Position numbers and translations under genes: made by a program. A stretch of DNA of 41,918 nt, taken from assembly GCA_030532905.1 (NCBI GenBank), contig JAUNKE010000014.1:1-41918 (forward strand). The letters run 5' to 3'. Position 1 is the first letter of the stretch. Every line of letters begins with the position of its first letter. The DNA is from Peptostreptococcaceae bacterium (GTDB lineage Bacteria; Bacillota; Clostridia; Peptostreptococcales; Filifactoraceae). This document shows positions 34,425 to 41,918 of the stretch, in pieces. The notes beneath the pieces are model-generated. The model was not told the DNA's origin. It saw nothing but the letters and a program-made list of their open reading frames with translations, and did no database searches.

Positions 34425-34453
34425 ATTATACCGATGTCGAAGCATTTTGTCAA
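34425..34453 (-). promoter_or_regulatory. Promoter of infC-rpmI-rplT
   Basis: Minus-strand TTGACA (34448-34453), 17-base spacer, TATAAT (34425-34430): full consensus. Confidence 0.9.
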
Positions 34454-34461
34454 TCTTTTTT

Positions 34462-35220
34462 CTAAAAAATGCTCTTTCCGCGATATTGATAGCTGTATAG
34501 ACGCTCAAATCCTTCCTGCGTTATCATCTTGAGAGCATGCTCCTGCTCCTCTCGGATTTCGCAAAGCGCCACCTTGCATCCCCGAAGCAGCCCTTTGATG
34601 AGCATCGCTTTGAGCAATCTTTTGCCGTAATCCAAATTTCGATATCGCTCATCGACGAAAATATCGTTGACAATCATATATTCGCCGCTGAAGGTGGAAT
34701 ATCCCATCGCAATCAGGCGATCTTTTTGGAGAAGCACGAAGAACATCTTATCTTCCAACGAATTTTTGAGATTGCTCTCAAACAAATCGCCATGTCCTTT
34801 CTCCATTCCCGTCATATAACGATAGTCATCAATCCACTCATCCGTCAACACATCATCAATCATGATTCCCTGCTCGTAGAAGTTGGCGAAGGCAAATAGC
34901 TCGCGCTCCATATTTTCAATGCGCAATGCCATGACCGCTCCACGCTCCACCACATCAAAACCGTTGCGTACCAGTTCCAAATCCAAATTTTGATAAGATG
35001 ATTCATGTACGATTCGATAGCATGGATTGATACTCAATTTACTCAGTCTTTCAATATGCGATTTTATAATATCCGCATATCTTGCACCATGCTCGTGAAC
35101 AAGCATATTGATGGTGCATAGATTATTCGTATTGTAACAACGAATCAAAAATCCGTTGTCAACAACTATATTTGAGGACGGATCTGCATTGATCAACATT
35201 TCTTCTATATATTTTATCAT
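34462..35220 (-). CDS. GNAT-family N-acetyltransferase
   Basis: A 252-residue protein whose C-terminal half is a GNAT domain: EYMIVNDIFVDERYRNLDYGKRLLKAML (about 180-208) carries the acetyl-CoA-binding beta4-alpha3 region, though the usual RxxGxG/A appears as RNLDYG. The N-terminal 100 residues look like a second, degenerate GNAT-like fold. Acceptor unknown. GGAGG precedes the ATG, and its own promoter is at 35251-35279. Confidence 0.8.
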   Translation of the reverse strand: MIKYIEEMLINADPSSNIVVDNGFLIRCYNTNNLCTINMLVHEHGARYADIIKSHIERLSKLSINPCYRIVHESSYQNLDLELVRNGFDVVERGAVMALRIENMERELFAFANFYEQGIMIDDVLTDEWIDDYRYMTGMEKGHGDLFESNLKNSLEDKMFFVLLQKDRLIAMGYSTFSGEYMIVNDIFVDERYRNLDYGKRLLKAMLIKGLLRGCKVALCEIREEQEHALKMITQEGFERLYSYQYRGKSIF

Positions 35221-35250
35221 CGGGTCCTCCTGTTTTTCTATTTTCTTTTT

Positions 35251-35279
35251 ATTTTATCAAATATATGCGCTTTTATCAA
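35251..35279 (-). promoter_or_regulatory. Promoter of the GNAT gene
   Basis: Minus-strand TTGATA (35274-35279), 17-base spacer, TAAAAT (35251-35256). Confidence 0.65.
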
Positions 35280-35294
35280 TCACAGATTGCAAAA

Positions 35295-35342
35295 AACCGA
35301 CTTCCAATCGTCAGATTTCAGCTCTGACTTTTGAAAGTCGGT
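35295..35342 (-). terminator. Terminator of thrS
   Basis: ACCGACTT / AAGTCGGT outer stem with an inner GTCAG / CTGAC stem, followed by TTTTTT on the minus strand. About 14 bases after the thrS stop. Confidence 0.8.
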
Positions 35343-35355
35343 ACATCAATTCCAA

Positions 35356-37263
35356 TTATGCTCTACTGTTATTTTCTTCAACCACTTTGTGCTTAAATTC
35401 ATCGACACTCATCGAAATGGTCTCGCCGGTTTCGCGAAGTCGGATGGAAATATTATTTTCCTCCACTTCCTTTTCACCGACGATAATCATATAAGGTACT
35501 TTTTCCATTTGCGCTTCACGAATCTTATATCCGATTTTTTCCGCGCGGTTGTCGAGTGCAACTCGCACGCCTGCATCAAACAGATTTTGCTCGATTTCTT
35601 TTGCATAATCCATAAATTTTTCGGAAATCGGCAAAATTTTTGCCTGAACCGGTGCAAGCCATACCGGGAATTTGCCCGCATAATGCTCAATCAAAATTCC
35701 CATGAATCGCTCCAAACTTCCGTAAGCTACTCGGTGAATCATAATCGGACGATGCTTTTCGCCGTCTTTCCCGATATAGGTCAAATCAAAACGCTCCGGC
35801 AATTGGGAATCCAGCTGAATTGTTCCGCATTGCCAAGTACGCCCGATTGCATCGCGAAGATGGAAGTCGATTTTCGGTCCGTAGAATGCGCCGTCGCCTT
35901 CGTTGATTTTATAATCCAGACCGAGCTCCTCAAGCGCCTCTTTGAGCGTTGCCTCATTTCTATCCCAGTCTTCAATCTTGCCTAAGAATTTCTCCGGTCT
36001 TGTCGAAAGTTCCACATGGTATGTGAAACCGAATTTTTTATACATCTCATCAATCAAAGCGGTTACACCTTTGATTTCGTCCTTGATTTGCTCTTCCAAC
36101 ATGAAGATATGAGCATCGTCTTGAGTAAACGCACGCACGCGCATCAAACCATGCAACGCGCCGGACAACTCGTGTCGATGCACTCGTCCCACTTCTCCCA
36201 TTCGAATCGGGAAGTCTCGATAAGAACGCATCTTGGTTTTGTAAACCAACATTCCGCCCGGACAGTTCATCGGTTTGATTGCATAATCCTCATCGTCGAT
36301 TTGTACGGTGTACATATTTTCTTTGTAGTTGAACCAGTGACCCGATGTTTCCCAAAGCTGACGACGCAAAATAATCGGAGTTTCCACTTCGATATATCCC
36401 GCCTTGCGATGCACTTCACGCCAGTAAGCCATCAGATTGTTTTTAAGAATTGCTCCGTTCGGAAGCAGGAATGGGAAGCCCGGACCTTCTTCAAGTACGG
36501 TAAACAAATCCATTTCGCGTCCGATTTTTCGATGGTCACGCTTTTTCGCCTCTTCCAACATATGCAAATATTCATCAAGGTCTTTTTTCTTTTCAAATGA
36601 AATTCCATAGACCCTTTGAAGCATCTTGTTGCTCTGGTCTCCTCGCCAATATGCGCCCGCCACGCTTGTCAGTTTGAAAGCTTTTACTTTTTTTACATTC
36701 GCAAGATGCGGTCCGGCACAAAGGTCAACAAATTCTCCCTGCTCATAGAAGGAAATATTTTCTCCTCGATCGGCAATATCTTCAATCAGCTCTACTTTGT
36801 AATCTTCATTTTTTGATTTCATCAATGCGATCGCTTCGTCAACCGGCAATTCAAATCGTTTGATTTCATATCCGTCTTTTACGATTTTTTTCATTTCTTC
36901 TTCGATTTTTTCCAAATCTTCGTTGGTGAGTCGATAGTCCAAATCGACATCATAGTAAAAGCCGTTTTCCAAAGCCGGTCCGATGGCAAGTTTCGCTTCC
37001 GGATACAATCTTTTGATTGCCTGCGCCATGATATGAGTCGAAGTATGCCAAAAAATATCTTTTCCGTCCATCTCGGAAAACTTCAGAAATTCAATTTTTC
37101 CATCTTCTTCAATCGGTGTGTTGAGTTCAACAACTCTTCCGTTGAGCCTCGCTCCGACAATATCTCTTGCCAATCCTTCACTGATGGATGATGCGATGTC
37201 GAAAACTTTCACACCGCTTTCGTATGCTCTTTTTGAGCCGTCTTTCAATTCAATACTAATCAT
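35356..37263 (-). CDS. thrS: Threonyl-tRNA synthetase
   Basis: A 635-residue ThrRS. N-terminal TGS domain (to about 60), editing domain with HTSTHIMAQAIKRLYPEA, class II catalytic core with the motif 2 RMGEVGRVHRHELSGALHGLMRVRAFTQDD, zinc-site Cys in PMNCPGG, and a C-terminal anticodon-binding domain (PVWLAPVQAKILPIS onward). AAGGAG precedes the ATG. Controlled by a T-box leader. Confidence 0.97.
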   Translation of the reverse strand: MISIELKDGSKRAYESGVKVFDIASSISEGLARDIVGARLNGRVVELNTPIEEDGKIEFLKFSEMDGKDIFWHTSTHIMAQAIKRLYPEAKLAIGPALENGFYYDVDLDYRLTNEDLEKIEEEMKKIVKDGYEIKRFELPVDEAIALMKSKNEDYKVELIEDIADRGENISFYEQGEFVDLCAGPHLANVKKVKAFKLTSVAGAYWRGDQSNKMLQRVYGISFEKKKDLDEYLHMLEEAKKRDHRKIGREMDLFTVLEEGPGFPFLLPNGAILKNNLMAYWREVHRKAGYIEVETPIILRRQLWETSGHWFNYKENMYTVQIDDEDYAIKPMNCPGGMLVYKTKMRSYRDFPIRMGEVGRVHRHELSGALHGLMRVRAFTQDDAHIFMLEEQIKDEIKGVTALIDEMYKKFGFTYHVELSTRPEKFLGKIEDWDRNEATLKEALEELGLDYKINEGDGAFYGPKIDFHLRDAIGRTWQCGTIQLDSQLPERFDLTYIGKDGEKHRPIMIHRVAYGSLERFMGILIEHYAGKFPVWLAPVQAKILPISEKFMDYAKEIEQNLFDAGVRVALDNRAEKIGYKIREAQMEKVPYMIIVGEKEVEENNISIRLRETGETISMSVDEFKHKVVEENNSRA

Positions 37264-37285
37264 AATTACTCCTTATTTTTTATAA

Positions 37286-37316
37286 TAAAAAAGCCCATGG
37301 ACTATCAATCCATGGG
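37286..37316 (-). terminator. T-box terminator of thrS
   Basis: CCCATGGA (37294-37301) pairs perfectly with TCCATGGG (37309-37316), followed by TTTTTTATT on the minus strand. Confidence 0.9.
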
Positions 37317-37485
37317 ACGCGTAAACGTGGTTCCACCCAATTTTGTACTCTGTTAGCTGTATCGGGCATACCCGCTCATCATTACTGAGTGCTATAAGGT
37401 GGTCATTTTATACGATTGAATAAAAGCTCTCAGCACCGCTTTTTCTCTGTAAATCAAAATGTATAAATGTTCCTTAATCATTGCT
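37317..37485 (-). promoter_or_regulatory. Threonine T-box leader
   Basis: The T-box sequence GGGTGGAACCACG is at 37326-37338 on the minus strand, upstream of the terminator, with a stem I region from about 37390 to 37450. An ACC (Thr) triplet in AATGACCACC is the likely specifier. Uncharged tRNA-Thr would favour antitermination and thrS expression. Confidence 0.92.
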
Positions 37486-37494
37486 TGTTGATAA

Positions 37495-37523
37495 ATTATA
37501 CTCTTATTTAGACTTATTGTCAA
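37495..37523 (-). promoter_or_regulatory. Promoter of thrS
   Basis: Minus-strand TTGACA (37518-37523), 17-base spacer, TATAAT (37495-37500). Confidence 0.88.
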
Positions 37524-37596
37524 TAACTTTTGTCGTTTTTTGGAAAAATACAAAGGTTTTTGCAATCATTTTATCCGTCAGCAAAACGATAGCCAT

Positions 37597-38025
37597 TTAT
37601 TGCTTCGCTTCTAAAATATTGCGCAATACTTTGTTGACAAATTTATAAGCGATTTCGTCCGCAAATCGTTTCGTGATTTCGACCGCTTCGTTAATGGATA
37701 CGGCGGGCGGCACATCTTCAAAAAACAACATCTCCACCGTTGCCACCCGAATGATGCTGATTTCCATCTTGCCGACGCGCTCCACTCGCCAACCGTGAAT
37801 ATTCTCCTGAATAATTTTTTCAATGGTGTCCATTTCCTGAATATAGGCTCGCGCGACTTTGGCAACATAAGCATATTCCCGCTCGTCCATCTCTCTGCTT
37901 TCAAAATAGTTTTGGACAAAGGCTTCGTTTTCTTCACGCTGCGCTTTCATTTCAAACAAAAGCTGTACCGCCATTTCACGCTGCATTCGTCTGGTCACCG
38001 CTTGACTTTTTTTATTTTTGCTCAT
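37597..38025 (-). CDS. nusB: Transcription antitermination factor NusB
   Basis: A 142-residue NusB, an all-helical protein that joins the antitermination complex on rRNA transcripts. Recognised by TRRMQREMAVQLLFEM at the start and the C-terminal VEMLFFEDVPPAVSINEAVEITKRFADE, standard length. It follows the Asp23-family gene by about ten bases, the usual arrangement in Firmicutes. Confidence 0.94.
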   Translation of the reverse strand: MSKNKKSQAVTRRMQREMAVQLLFEMKAQREENEAFVQNYFESREMDEREYAYVAKVARAYIQEMDTIEKIIQENIHGWRVERVGKMEISIIRVATVEMLFFEDVPPAVSINEAVEITKRFADEIAYKFVNKVLRNILEAKQ

Positions 38026-38035
38026 TTTTTCTCCG

Positions 38036-38383
38036 CTATTTATCGGACTTGTCCGATGTTACAACGACGCCATGAACATGAATATTCACTTCGGATACAT
38101 GTTTATCCGTCATGGACTCGATTGCATTTTTTACATTTTCCTGTACTTTTTCCGCTACTTTATAAATTTTTTCGCCATAAGCGACATTAAGCACAACGGT
38201 TACTTTTACATCGTCATCGAGCATTGCCGCCGATACGCCGCCGCTCAAGTTGCTTCCTTTCACTTTATCCAAAATGGCATCGACCATTCCGGAGTGCAAA
38301 CCGGCAACTCCTTTTACTTCTTTGGCTGCAATATTCGCTATCGTTACGATTACCTCTTCCGATATGGTTATATTCTCGTTCAT
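38036..38383 (-). CDS. Asp23/Gls24 family protein (YqhY type)
   Basis: A 115-residue Asp23-family protein: ITISEEVIVTIANIAAKEVKGVAGL and the later KVTVVLNVAYGEKIYKVAEKVQENVKNAIE are family hallmarks. Members next to nusB (YqhY in Bacillus) have been linked to lipid synthesis control, but the mechanism is not settled. GGGAGG precedes the ATG; own promoter at 38409-38437. plsX lies just upstream beyond a repeat. Confidence 0.88.
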   Translation of the reverse strand: MNENITISEEVIVTIANIAAKEVKGVAGLHSGMVDAILDKVKGSNLSGGVSAAMLDDDVKVTVVLNVAYGEKIYKVAEKVQENVKNAIESMTDKHVSEVNIHVHGVVVTSDKSDK

Positions 38384-38408
38384 AATTACCTCCCATTCTA
38401 TTCAGTAC

Positions 38409-38437
38409 AGTATATCATTTAATCCGCATTATATCAA
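38409..38437 (-). promoter_or_regulatory. Promoter of the Asp23-nusB unit
   Basis: Minus-strand TTGATA (38432-38437), 17-base spacer, TATACT (38409-38414). Confidence 0.7.
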
Positions 38438-38484
38438 ATAAAATCCGAAATCACCGGCTACATCCGAGCAACAATACAAATTCA

Positions 38485-38578
38485 GTATTTATACTAAAAA
38501 ATGATAAAATATAGAAAAATTCTTTTCCGCTTCGTACAAGTCGAGAAACATAGAACGGTTATTCAAATACAAACCGTT
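38485..38578 (-). repeat. Dispersed intergenic repeat, copy 3
   Basis: Minus-strand sequence beginning AACGGTTTGTATTTGAATAACC and containing GTTCTATGTTTCTCGACTTG aligns with 1-53 (about 44 of 53 identical) and then with the GGAAAAAGAAT and TTAGTATAAA blocks of copy 1. The start forms a perfect 7-bp inverted repeat (AACGGTT / AACCGTT). It lies between plsX and the Asp23-family promoter. Confidence 0.65.
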
Positions 38579-38612
38579 GCCAACTTTTTCCCGATAGGTT
38601 GCGGTATAAAAT

Positions 38613-39629
38613 TTATTCCTGCTCCTGCTCGTCGGTGACGGCTGCGATTTTTTCTTTCAATTCGTCGATATAATTGGCTTCCAGTGCTCTTTTCGCCTGA
38701 AAAATCGCATTGGAAAAAGCAAAGGCATTGGAATTTCCATGCGCTTTGATAAGAATTCCGTCAACCCCAAGAAAAGGTGCCCCGCCGATTTCTTCCGAAT
38801 TGAAGGTGGATTTGAGTTTTTTCAAATCATTTTTCATCAGCAATGCGGCAATCTTTCCCTTGAATGATGAAAGAAAACTTTCTTTGAGCGTGCTCATAAT
38901 AATGTTGGCAACACCTTCCGCCGTTTTGATATATACATTGCCGGTAAATCCGTCCGTCACGATAACATCGGCAGTCGCCTCCGGTATATCTCGCCCTTCA
39001 ATATTTCCGACAAAGTTGATTTCGCTCTGAGATGCAATCATTTTGTACGATTCCTTCGTCAACTCCGAGCCTTTTCCTTCTTCCGAGCCGTTGTTCAGCA
39101 AAGCGACTTTCGGATTTTTTTTGCCGACGATTTTTTCAGCGTAGAGCGAGCCCATGATGGCAAACTCGCGAAGACTCTTCGCTTTCAAATCGGCATTCGC
39201 TCCGACATCCAGCAACATCGGATTTCCTTTCGGCGTCGGAATAAAAACGGTCAATGCCGGTCTGCTCACCCCCTTGATTCTTCCGAGTATAAAAAGACCG
39301 CCCGCCAGCAACGCGCCGGTTGAGCCTGCGCTGACAAAAGCATCCGCCTCCTTATTTTTTACGAGATTGAGCCCGACTACGATGGACGAATTTTTTTTCT
39401 TTCGAATCGCCACCGTCGGCTGCTCGTCAAATCCTATCACTTCCGGCGCATGAATGATTCGAATCTTATTTTTATCCGCCGAAAGATTCTCCAATTCTTT
39501 ATTGATTTTTTCTTCGTCACCGACAAGGATGAGTTCCATATTTTTTTCTTTTTCAAGGGCAAGCAATGCACCTTTGACCATTTCCTGCGGCGCGTAATCG
39601 CCTCCCATGGCATCTATCGCTATTTTCAT
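38613..39629 (-). CDS. plsX: Phosphate acyltransferase PlsX
   Basis: A 338-residue PlsX that makes acyl-phosphate from acyl-ACP for phospholipid synthesis. N terminus MKIAIDAMGGDYAPQE and VDVGANADLK-like segments (MLLDVGANADLKAKSL) identify it; AFVSAGSTGALLAGG is typical. It is related in fold to grdD of this window but is a distinct family. GGAG precedes the ATG. It follows rpmF as in many bacteria, though with a terminator between them. Confidence 0.95.
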   Translation of the reverse strand: MKIAIDAMGGDYAPQEMVKGALLALEKEKNMELILVGDEEKINKELENLSADKNKIRIIHAPEVIGFDEQPTVAIRKKKNSSIVVGLNLVKNKEADAFVSAGSTGALLAGGLFILGRIKGVSRPALTVFIPTPKGNPMLLDVGANADLKAKSLREFAIMGSLYAEKIVGKKNPKVALLNNGSEEGKGSELTKESYKMIASQSEINFVGNIEGRDIPEATADVIVTDGFTGNVYIKTAEGVANIIMSTLKESFLSSFKGKIAALLMKNDLKKLKSTFNSEEIGGAPFLGVDGILIKAHGNSNAFAFSNAIFQAKRALEANYIDELKEKIAAVTDEQEQE

Positions 39630-39671
39630 CTTACTCCACCATTTGTTTAAGATTTATCCGATGAACATTAA

Positions 39672-39701
39672 TAAAAAAGCATGTAGCGGTTCACTACATG
39701 C
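39672..39701 (-). terminator. Terminator after rpmF
   Basis: GCATGTAG (39679-39686) pairs perfectly with CTACATGC (39694-39701); the minus strand then reads TTTTTTATT. Read-through or another promoter is needed for plsX. Confidence 0.8.
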
Positions 39702-39708
39702 CTGTCAA

Positions 39709-39885
39709 TTACTTCTCTACAACTTCTCGACCATTGTAGTATCCACATTCAGGACACATTCTGTGAGATAGTTTCGGCTCGTTGCACTGTGGGCACTTCA
39801 CCAATCCTTTTGCAGATATTTGCATTGTTGCCGCTCTTCTTGAGCGTGTTGCCGATTTAGCTGTTTTTCGCTTTGGTACTGCCAT
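39709..39885 (-). CDS. rpmF: 50S ribosomal protein L32, zinc-binding form
   Basis: A 58-residue bL32 starting MAVPKRKTAKSATRSRRA and containing a zinc ribbon with two CxxC pairs (KCPQCNE and MCPECGYYNGRE). The four cysteines mark the zinc-containing form. AGGAGGTG precedes the ATG at 39885. It follows the YceD-family gene by 15 bases, the widespread yceD-rpmF-plsX order. Confidence 0.95.
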   Translation of the reverse strand: MAVPKRKTAKSATRSRRAATMQISAKGLVKCPQCNEPKLSHRMCPECGYYNGREVVEK

Positions 39886-39900
39886 TTATCTCCACCTCCT

Positions 39901-40392
39901 TTATTTTAACAGTTCTTTTAATATATCAAATCTACTATCAGTCCGCTCTTCGCAAGTACATTCTTCTTCATTCAAATTTTTTCCACAGCCCGAGCAAAGA
40001 CCTTTACATTCTTCGCTGCAAAGAGGCTGAATCGGAATAAATTGTAGAATTTCCGATGTGGCAAGCTCCTTCAAATCCAGCTCCGCTCCGTCAAGAATGA
40101 AGCTGTCGAATTCATCATCCCAAGTTCTTTGTTCTTCCGTCATTAAGACGGCATGAATCTCCAAATCGACCGGGATATTTACTTCCGCAAGACATCGTGC
40201 ACAGTCCACGGAAATCTCGGTTAGTATCTTGCCTTCCAATTCCAAATGATTGCCTGTATTTCTGATAATGCCCTTGATATTAAGTGGTGACAAATAACGA
40301 ATACCATGCTCATTGTCAAGTTCAATCGGTTCCAAGCAGGTGTCCACATTCAGAGTTTTCCTGTCACCATCAAGTATTGAACTAAGATTCAT
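39901..40392 (-). CDS. YceD/DUF177 family protein
   Basis: A 163-residue YceD-family protein, a family tied to 23S rRNA accumulation and conserved next to rpmF. A central ISVDCARCLAEVNIPVDLEI and a C-terminal cysteine cluster (PLCSEECKGLCSGCGKNLNEEECTCEE) are typical and may bind zinc. First gene of the yceD-rpmF unit. Confidence 0.9.
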   Translation of the reverse strand: MNLSSILDGDRKTLNVDTCLEPIELDNEHGIRYLSPLNIKGIIRNTGNHLELEGKILTEISVDCARCLAEVNIPVDLEIHAVLMTEEQRTWDDEFDSFILDGAELDLKELATSEILQFIPIQPLCSEECKGLCSGCGKNLNEEECTCEERTDSRFDILKELLK

Positions 40393-40418
40393 CTTTTCAC
40401 CTCTAAATTAACAACAAT

Positions 40419-40447
40419 ATTATACAGAAAGCTTTCGGCTTTGTCAA
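40419..40447 (-). promoter_or_regulatory. Promoter of yceD-rpmF(-plsX)
   Basis: Minus-strand TTGACA (40442-40447), 17-base spacer, TATAAT (40419-40424): full consensus. It lies just downstream of ackA. Confidence 0.88.
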
Positions 40448-40464
40448 GTAAAACTGCCTTACAG

Positions 40465-41658
40465 TTATCCGACAAGCTCTTTCGTATCTCTCGCAATCAT
40501 CAACTCTTCATTTGTCGGGATACAGAATACCGCAACTTTTGAACGGTCGGAAGATACCAATGTGTCTTTTCCTCTTACATTATTTCTTGCATCGTCGATT
40601 ACGATTCCGAGACCTTCCAATCCGCTGCAGATTTCTTTTCTCGCGTCGATTGAATTTTCTCCAAGACCTGCAGTGAATACAATCGCATCCACGCCGCCCA
40701 TCTCCGCCATGTAAGCGCCGATGTATTTTTTTACACGCTTGTAATAAGTTTCAAGCGCAAGCTGTGCTCTTTCGTTCCCTTCGGATGCCGCTTTTTCGAT
40801 ATCTCTGAAGTCCGAACTTACTCCGGAAATTCCGAGAACTCCCGATTTCTTGTTCATGATATCATTTACTTCCGCTGCGCCGAGATTCAATTTGCCCATC
40901 AGGAAAGTTACGATAGCCGGATCCATATCTCCGCTTCTCGTTCCCATAATCAATCCTTCAAGCGGAGTGAATCCCATGGATGTATCGACTACTTTACCAT
41001 GTTGAACCGCCGCTACGGATGCGCCGTTTCCTAAATGGCAAGTGATGATTTTCAAATCATTGATGTCTTTGCCGAGCATTTCCGCTGCGCGTTGGCTGAC
41101 ATATTTATGGCTTGTTCCGTGGAAACCGTATCTTCTCACACCGAACTCTTTGTAATATTCGTATGGCAATGCATAAATAAAGGAAGATGCCGGCATTGTT
41201 TGATGGAAAGCCGTATCAAAAACGCTTACCATCGGTACATTCGGTAAAATCTCCTGGCAAGCTCTAATCCCGATTAGATTTGGCGGGTTGTGAAGAGGAG
41301 CAAGCTCGATGGTTTCTTCCAATGCTTTGATTACTTCATCGGTAATCACAACGGATGATGCGAATTTTTCTCCGGCATGTACCACACGATGTCCTACCGC
41401 AGAAATTTCATCCATGCTCTTGATTACGCCATGCTCAGGATTTACCAACGCATTCATTACGATTTCAAGCGCAACTTTGTGGTCAGGCATCGGTGTTTCG
41501 ATAATCACCTTATCCATGCCCGGAATTTCATGTTTAAGTACGGAACCTTCAATTCCAATTCTCTCAACCAATCCAATTGCCAAAACGGATTCATCGGCCA
41601 TATTTATCAATTGATATTTCAGCGATGAACTTCCACAGTTAATAACTAATACTTTCAT
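40465..41658 (-). CDS. ackA: Acetate kinase
   Basis: A 397-residue acetate kinase converting acetyl phosphate + ADP to acetate + ATP. N terminus [17 protein letters not shown], the segments [33 protein letters not shown] and [13 protein letters not shown] are all family signatures. Start is ATG 41658 after GGAGG; a longer open frame upstream runs through the tRNA gene and is not coding. Acetyl phosphate is the product of glycine reductase, so this enzyme completes energy capture from glycine. No Pta gene is in view. Confidence 0.96.
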   Translation of the reverse strand: MKVLVINCGSSSLKYQLINMADESVLAIGLVERIGIEGSVLKHEIPGMDKVIIETPMPDHKVALEIVMNALVNPEHGVIKSMDEISAVGHRVVHAGEKFASSVVITDEVIKALEETIELAPLHNPPNLIGIRACQEILPNVPMVSVFDTAFHQTMPASSFIYALPYEYYKEFGVRRYGFHGTSHKYVSQRAAEMLGKDINDLKIITCHLGNGASVAAVQHGKVVDTSMGFTPLEGLIMGTRSGDMDPAIVTFLMGKLNLGAAEVNDIMNKKSGVLGISGVSSDFRDIEKAASEGNERAQLALETYYKRVKKYIGAYMAEMGGVDAIVFTAGLGENSIDARKEICSGLEGLGIVIDDARNNVRGKDTLVSSDRSKVAVFCIPTNEELMIARDTKELVG

Positions 41659-41704
41659 CAATACCTCCAAATATTTTACGCATTGCGATTTTTGAACAAA
41701 AAAA

Positions 41705-41801
41705 TGGCGGGAATATGTGGGAATCGAACCCACCCAAGAAGCTACTAACCCCTCGAACCAGTTTTGAAGACTGGCGGGCACACCAGCACCCATCTACTCC
41801 C
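41705..41801 (-). tRNA. selC: tRNA-Sec (anticodon UCA)
   Basis: A 97-base tRNA with anticodon TCA (41765-41767) in the loop CTTCAAA closed by CCAGT/ACTGG, a T arm GTGGG-TTCGATT-CCCAC, an acceptor stem GGGAGTA/TATTCCC, a long variable arm (41723-41760 region) and an encoded CCA end. The long variable arm and UCA anticodon identify selenocysteine tRNA, matching the UGA codons of grdA and grdB. It is just upstream of ackA and has its own promoter. Confidence 0.96.
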
Positions 41802-41811
41802 AATCTTTAAC

Positions 41812-41840
41812 ATTCTAACATATTCACGATACTTTATCAA
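41812..41840 (-). promoter_or_regulatory. Promoter of selC
   Basis: Minus-strand TTGATA (41835-41840), 17-base spacer, TAGAAT (41812-41817), 11 bases before the tRNA 5' end. The remaining 41841-41918 shows no gene. Confidence 0.8.
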
Positions 41841-41918
41841 GATTTTTTTACATAGAAAACACAATCCTAAAGTGAAAAAGTAATTTCCACTTGGCGGGAG
41901 TCAAAGTAGAAGTTAGTC

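Noticed and set aside
41659..41793. In-frame extension of ackA by 45 codons
   Set aside because: It runs through the tRNA-Sec gene; the acetate kinase family starts at MKVLVINC, where a GGAGG site is also found.
1..41918. CRISPR array, prophage, full insertion sequence or plasmid origin
   Set aside because: No regularly spaced direct repeats, no phage structural or integrase genes, no complete transposase, and a continuous chromosomal housekeeping order.

Overview
The window looks like part of a chromosome from a strictly anaerobic, amino-acid-fermenting Firmicute of the Clostridia, probably Peptostreptococcaceae-like. The case rests on four things seen in the sequence: a complete glycine reductase operon with two in-frame UGA (selenocysteine) codons, a selenocysteine tRNA, an acetate kinase gene beside that tRNA, and typical clostridial gene order and RNA control elements (glycine riboswitch, cobalamin riboswitch, threonine T-box, L20-type infC attenuator). 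The genus cannot be fixed from sequence reading alone. Almost every gene is on the minus strand; only a radical SAM gene and a small membrane protein gene are on the plus strand.

Layout. 1-2800: intergenic repeat copy, membrane pyrophosphatase (hppA) and secG. 2786-10662: the glycine reductase operon, transcribed from 10662 downward as promoter, single-aptamer glycine riboswitch with terminator, then grdX-trxB-trxA-grdE-grdA(Sec)-grdB(Sec)-grdC-grdD and a terminator. Thioredoxin reductase and thioredoxin supply electrons. GrdE/GrdB (component B) bind glycine, GrdA carries the selenoether-bound carboxymethyl group, and GrdC/GrdD (component C) release acetyl phosphate. Acetate kinase (ackA, 40465-41658) can turn acetyl phosphate into ATP, and tRNA-Sec (selC, 41705-41801) supplies the amino acid needed by GrdA and GrdB. 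10736-12261: trmL and the L21-Prp-L27 operon. 12299-14790: a membrane protein, a second repeat copy and an FMN enzyme of the nitronate monooxygenase/FabK type. 14791-15663 (+): radical SAM protein. 15732-18868: btuFCD corrinoid uptake operon under a cobalamin riboswitch. 19149-19970: free methionine sulfoxide reductase and a small Imm17-like membrane protein. 20226-29182: a conserved housekeeping cluster, glmU-prs-pth-mfd-prsA-flippase. 29349-32936: sirtuin, two ABC-2 permeases with a truncated ATPase, and a GH114-like lipoprotein. 33147-34453: infC-rpmI-rplT. 34462-37523: GNAT protein and thrS with T-box. 37597-40447: nusB, an Asp23-family gene, a third repeat copy, plsX, rpmF and a YceD-family gene. 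40465-41840: ackA and selC.

No phage, CRISPR array, complete insertion sequence or rRNA was seen. The least explained items are a dispersed intergenic repeat (about 1-137, 13014-13245 and 38485-38578, perhaps a fourth near 29262-29345), a perfect 12-bp hairpin between grdB and grdC, a decayed ABC-2 exporter, and a lone Imm17-like gene. The catabolic system itself is a known one. Promoters, terminators and RNA elements were assigned by eye from motif and pairing, without folding software or database searches.
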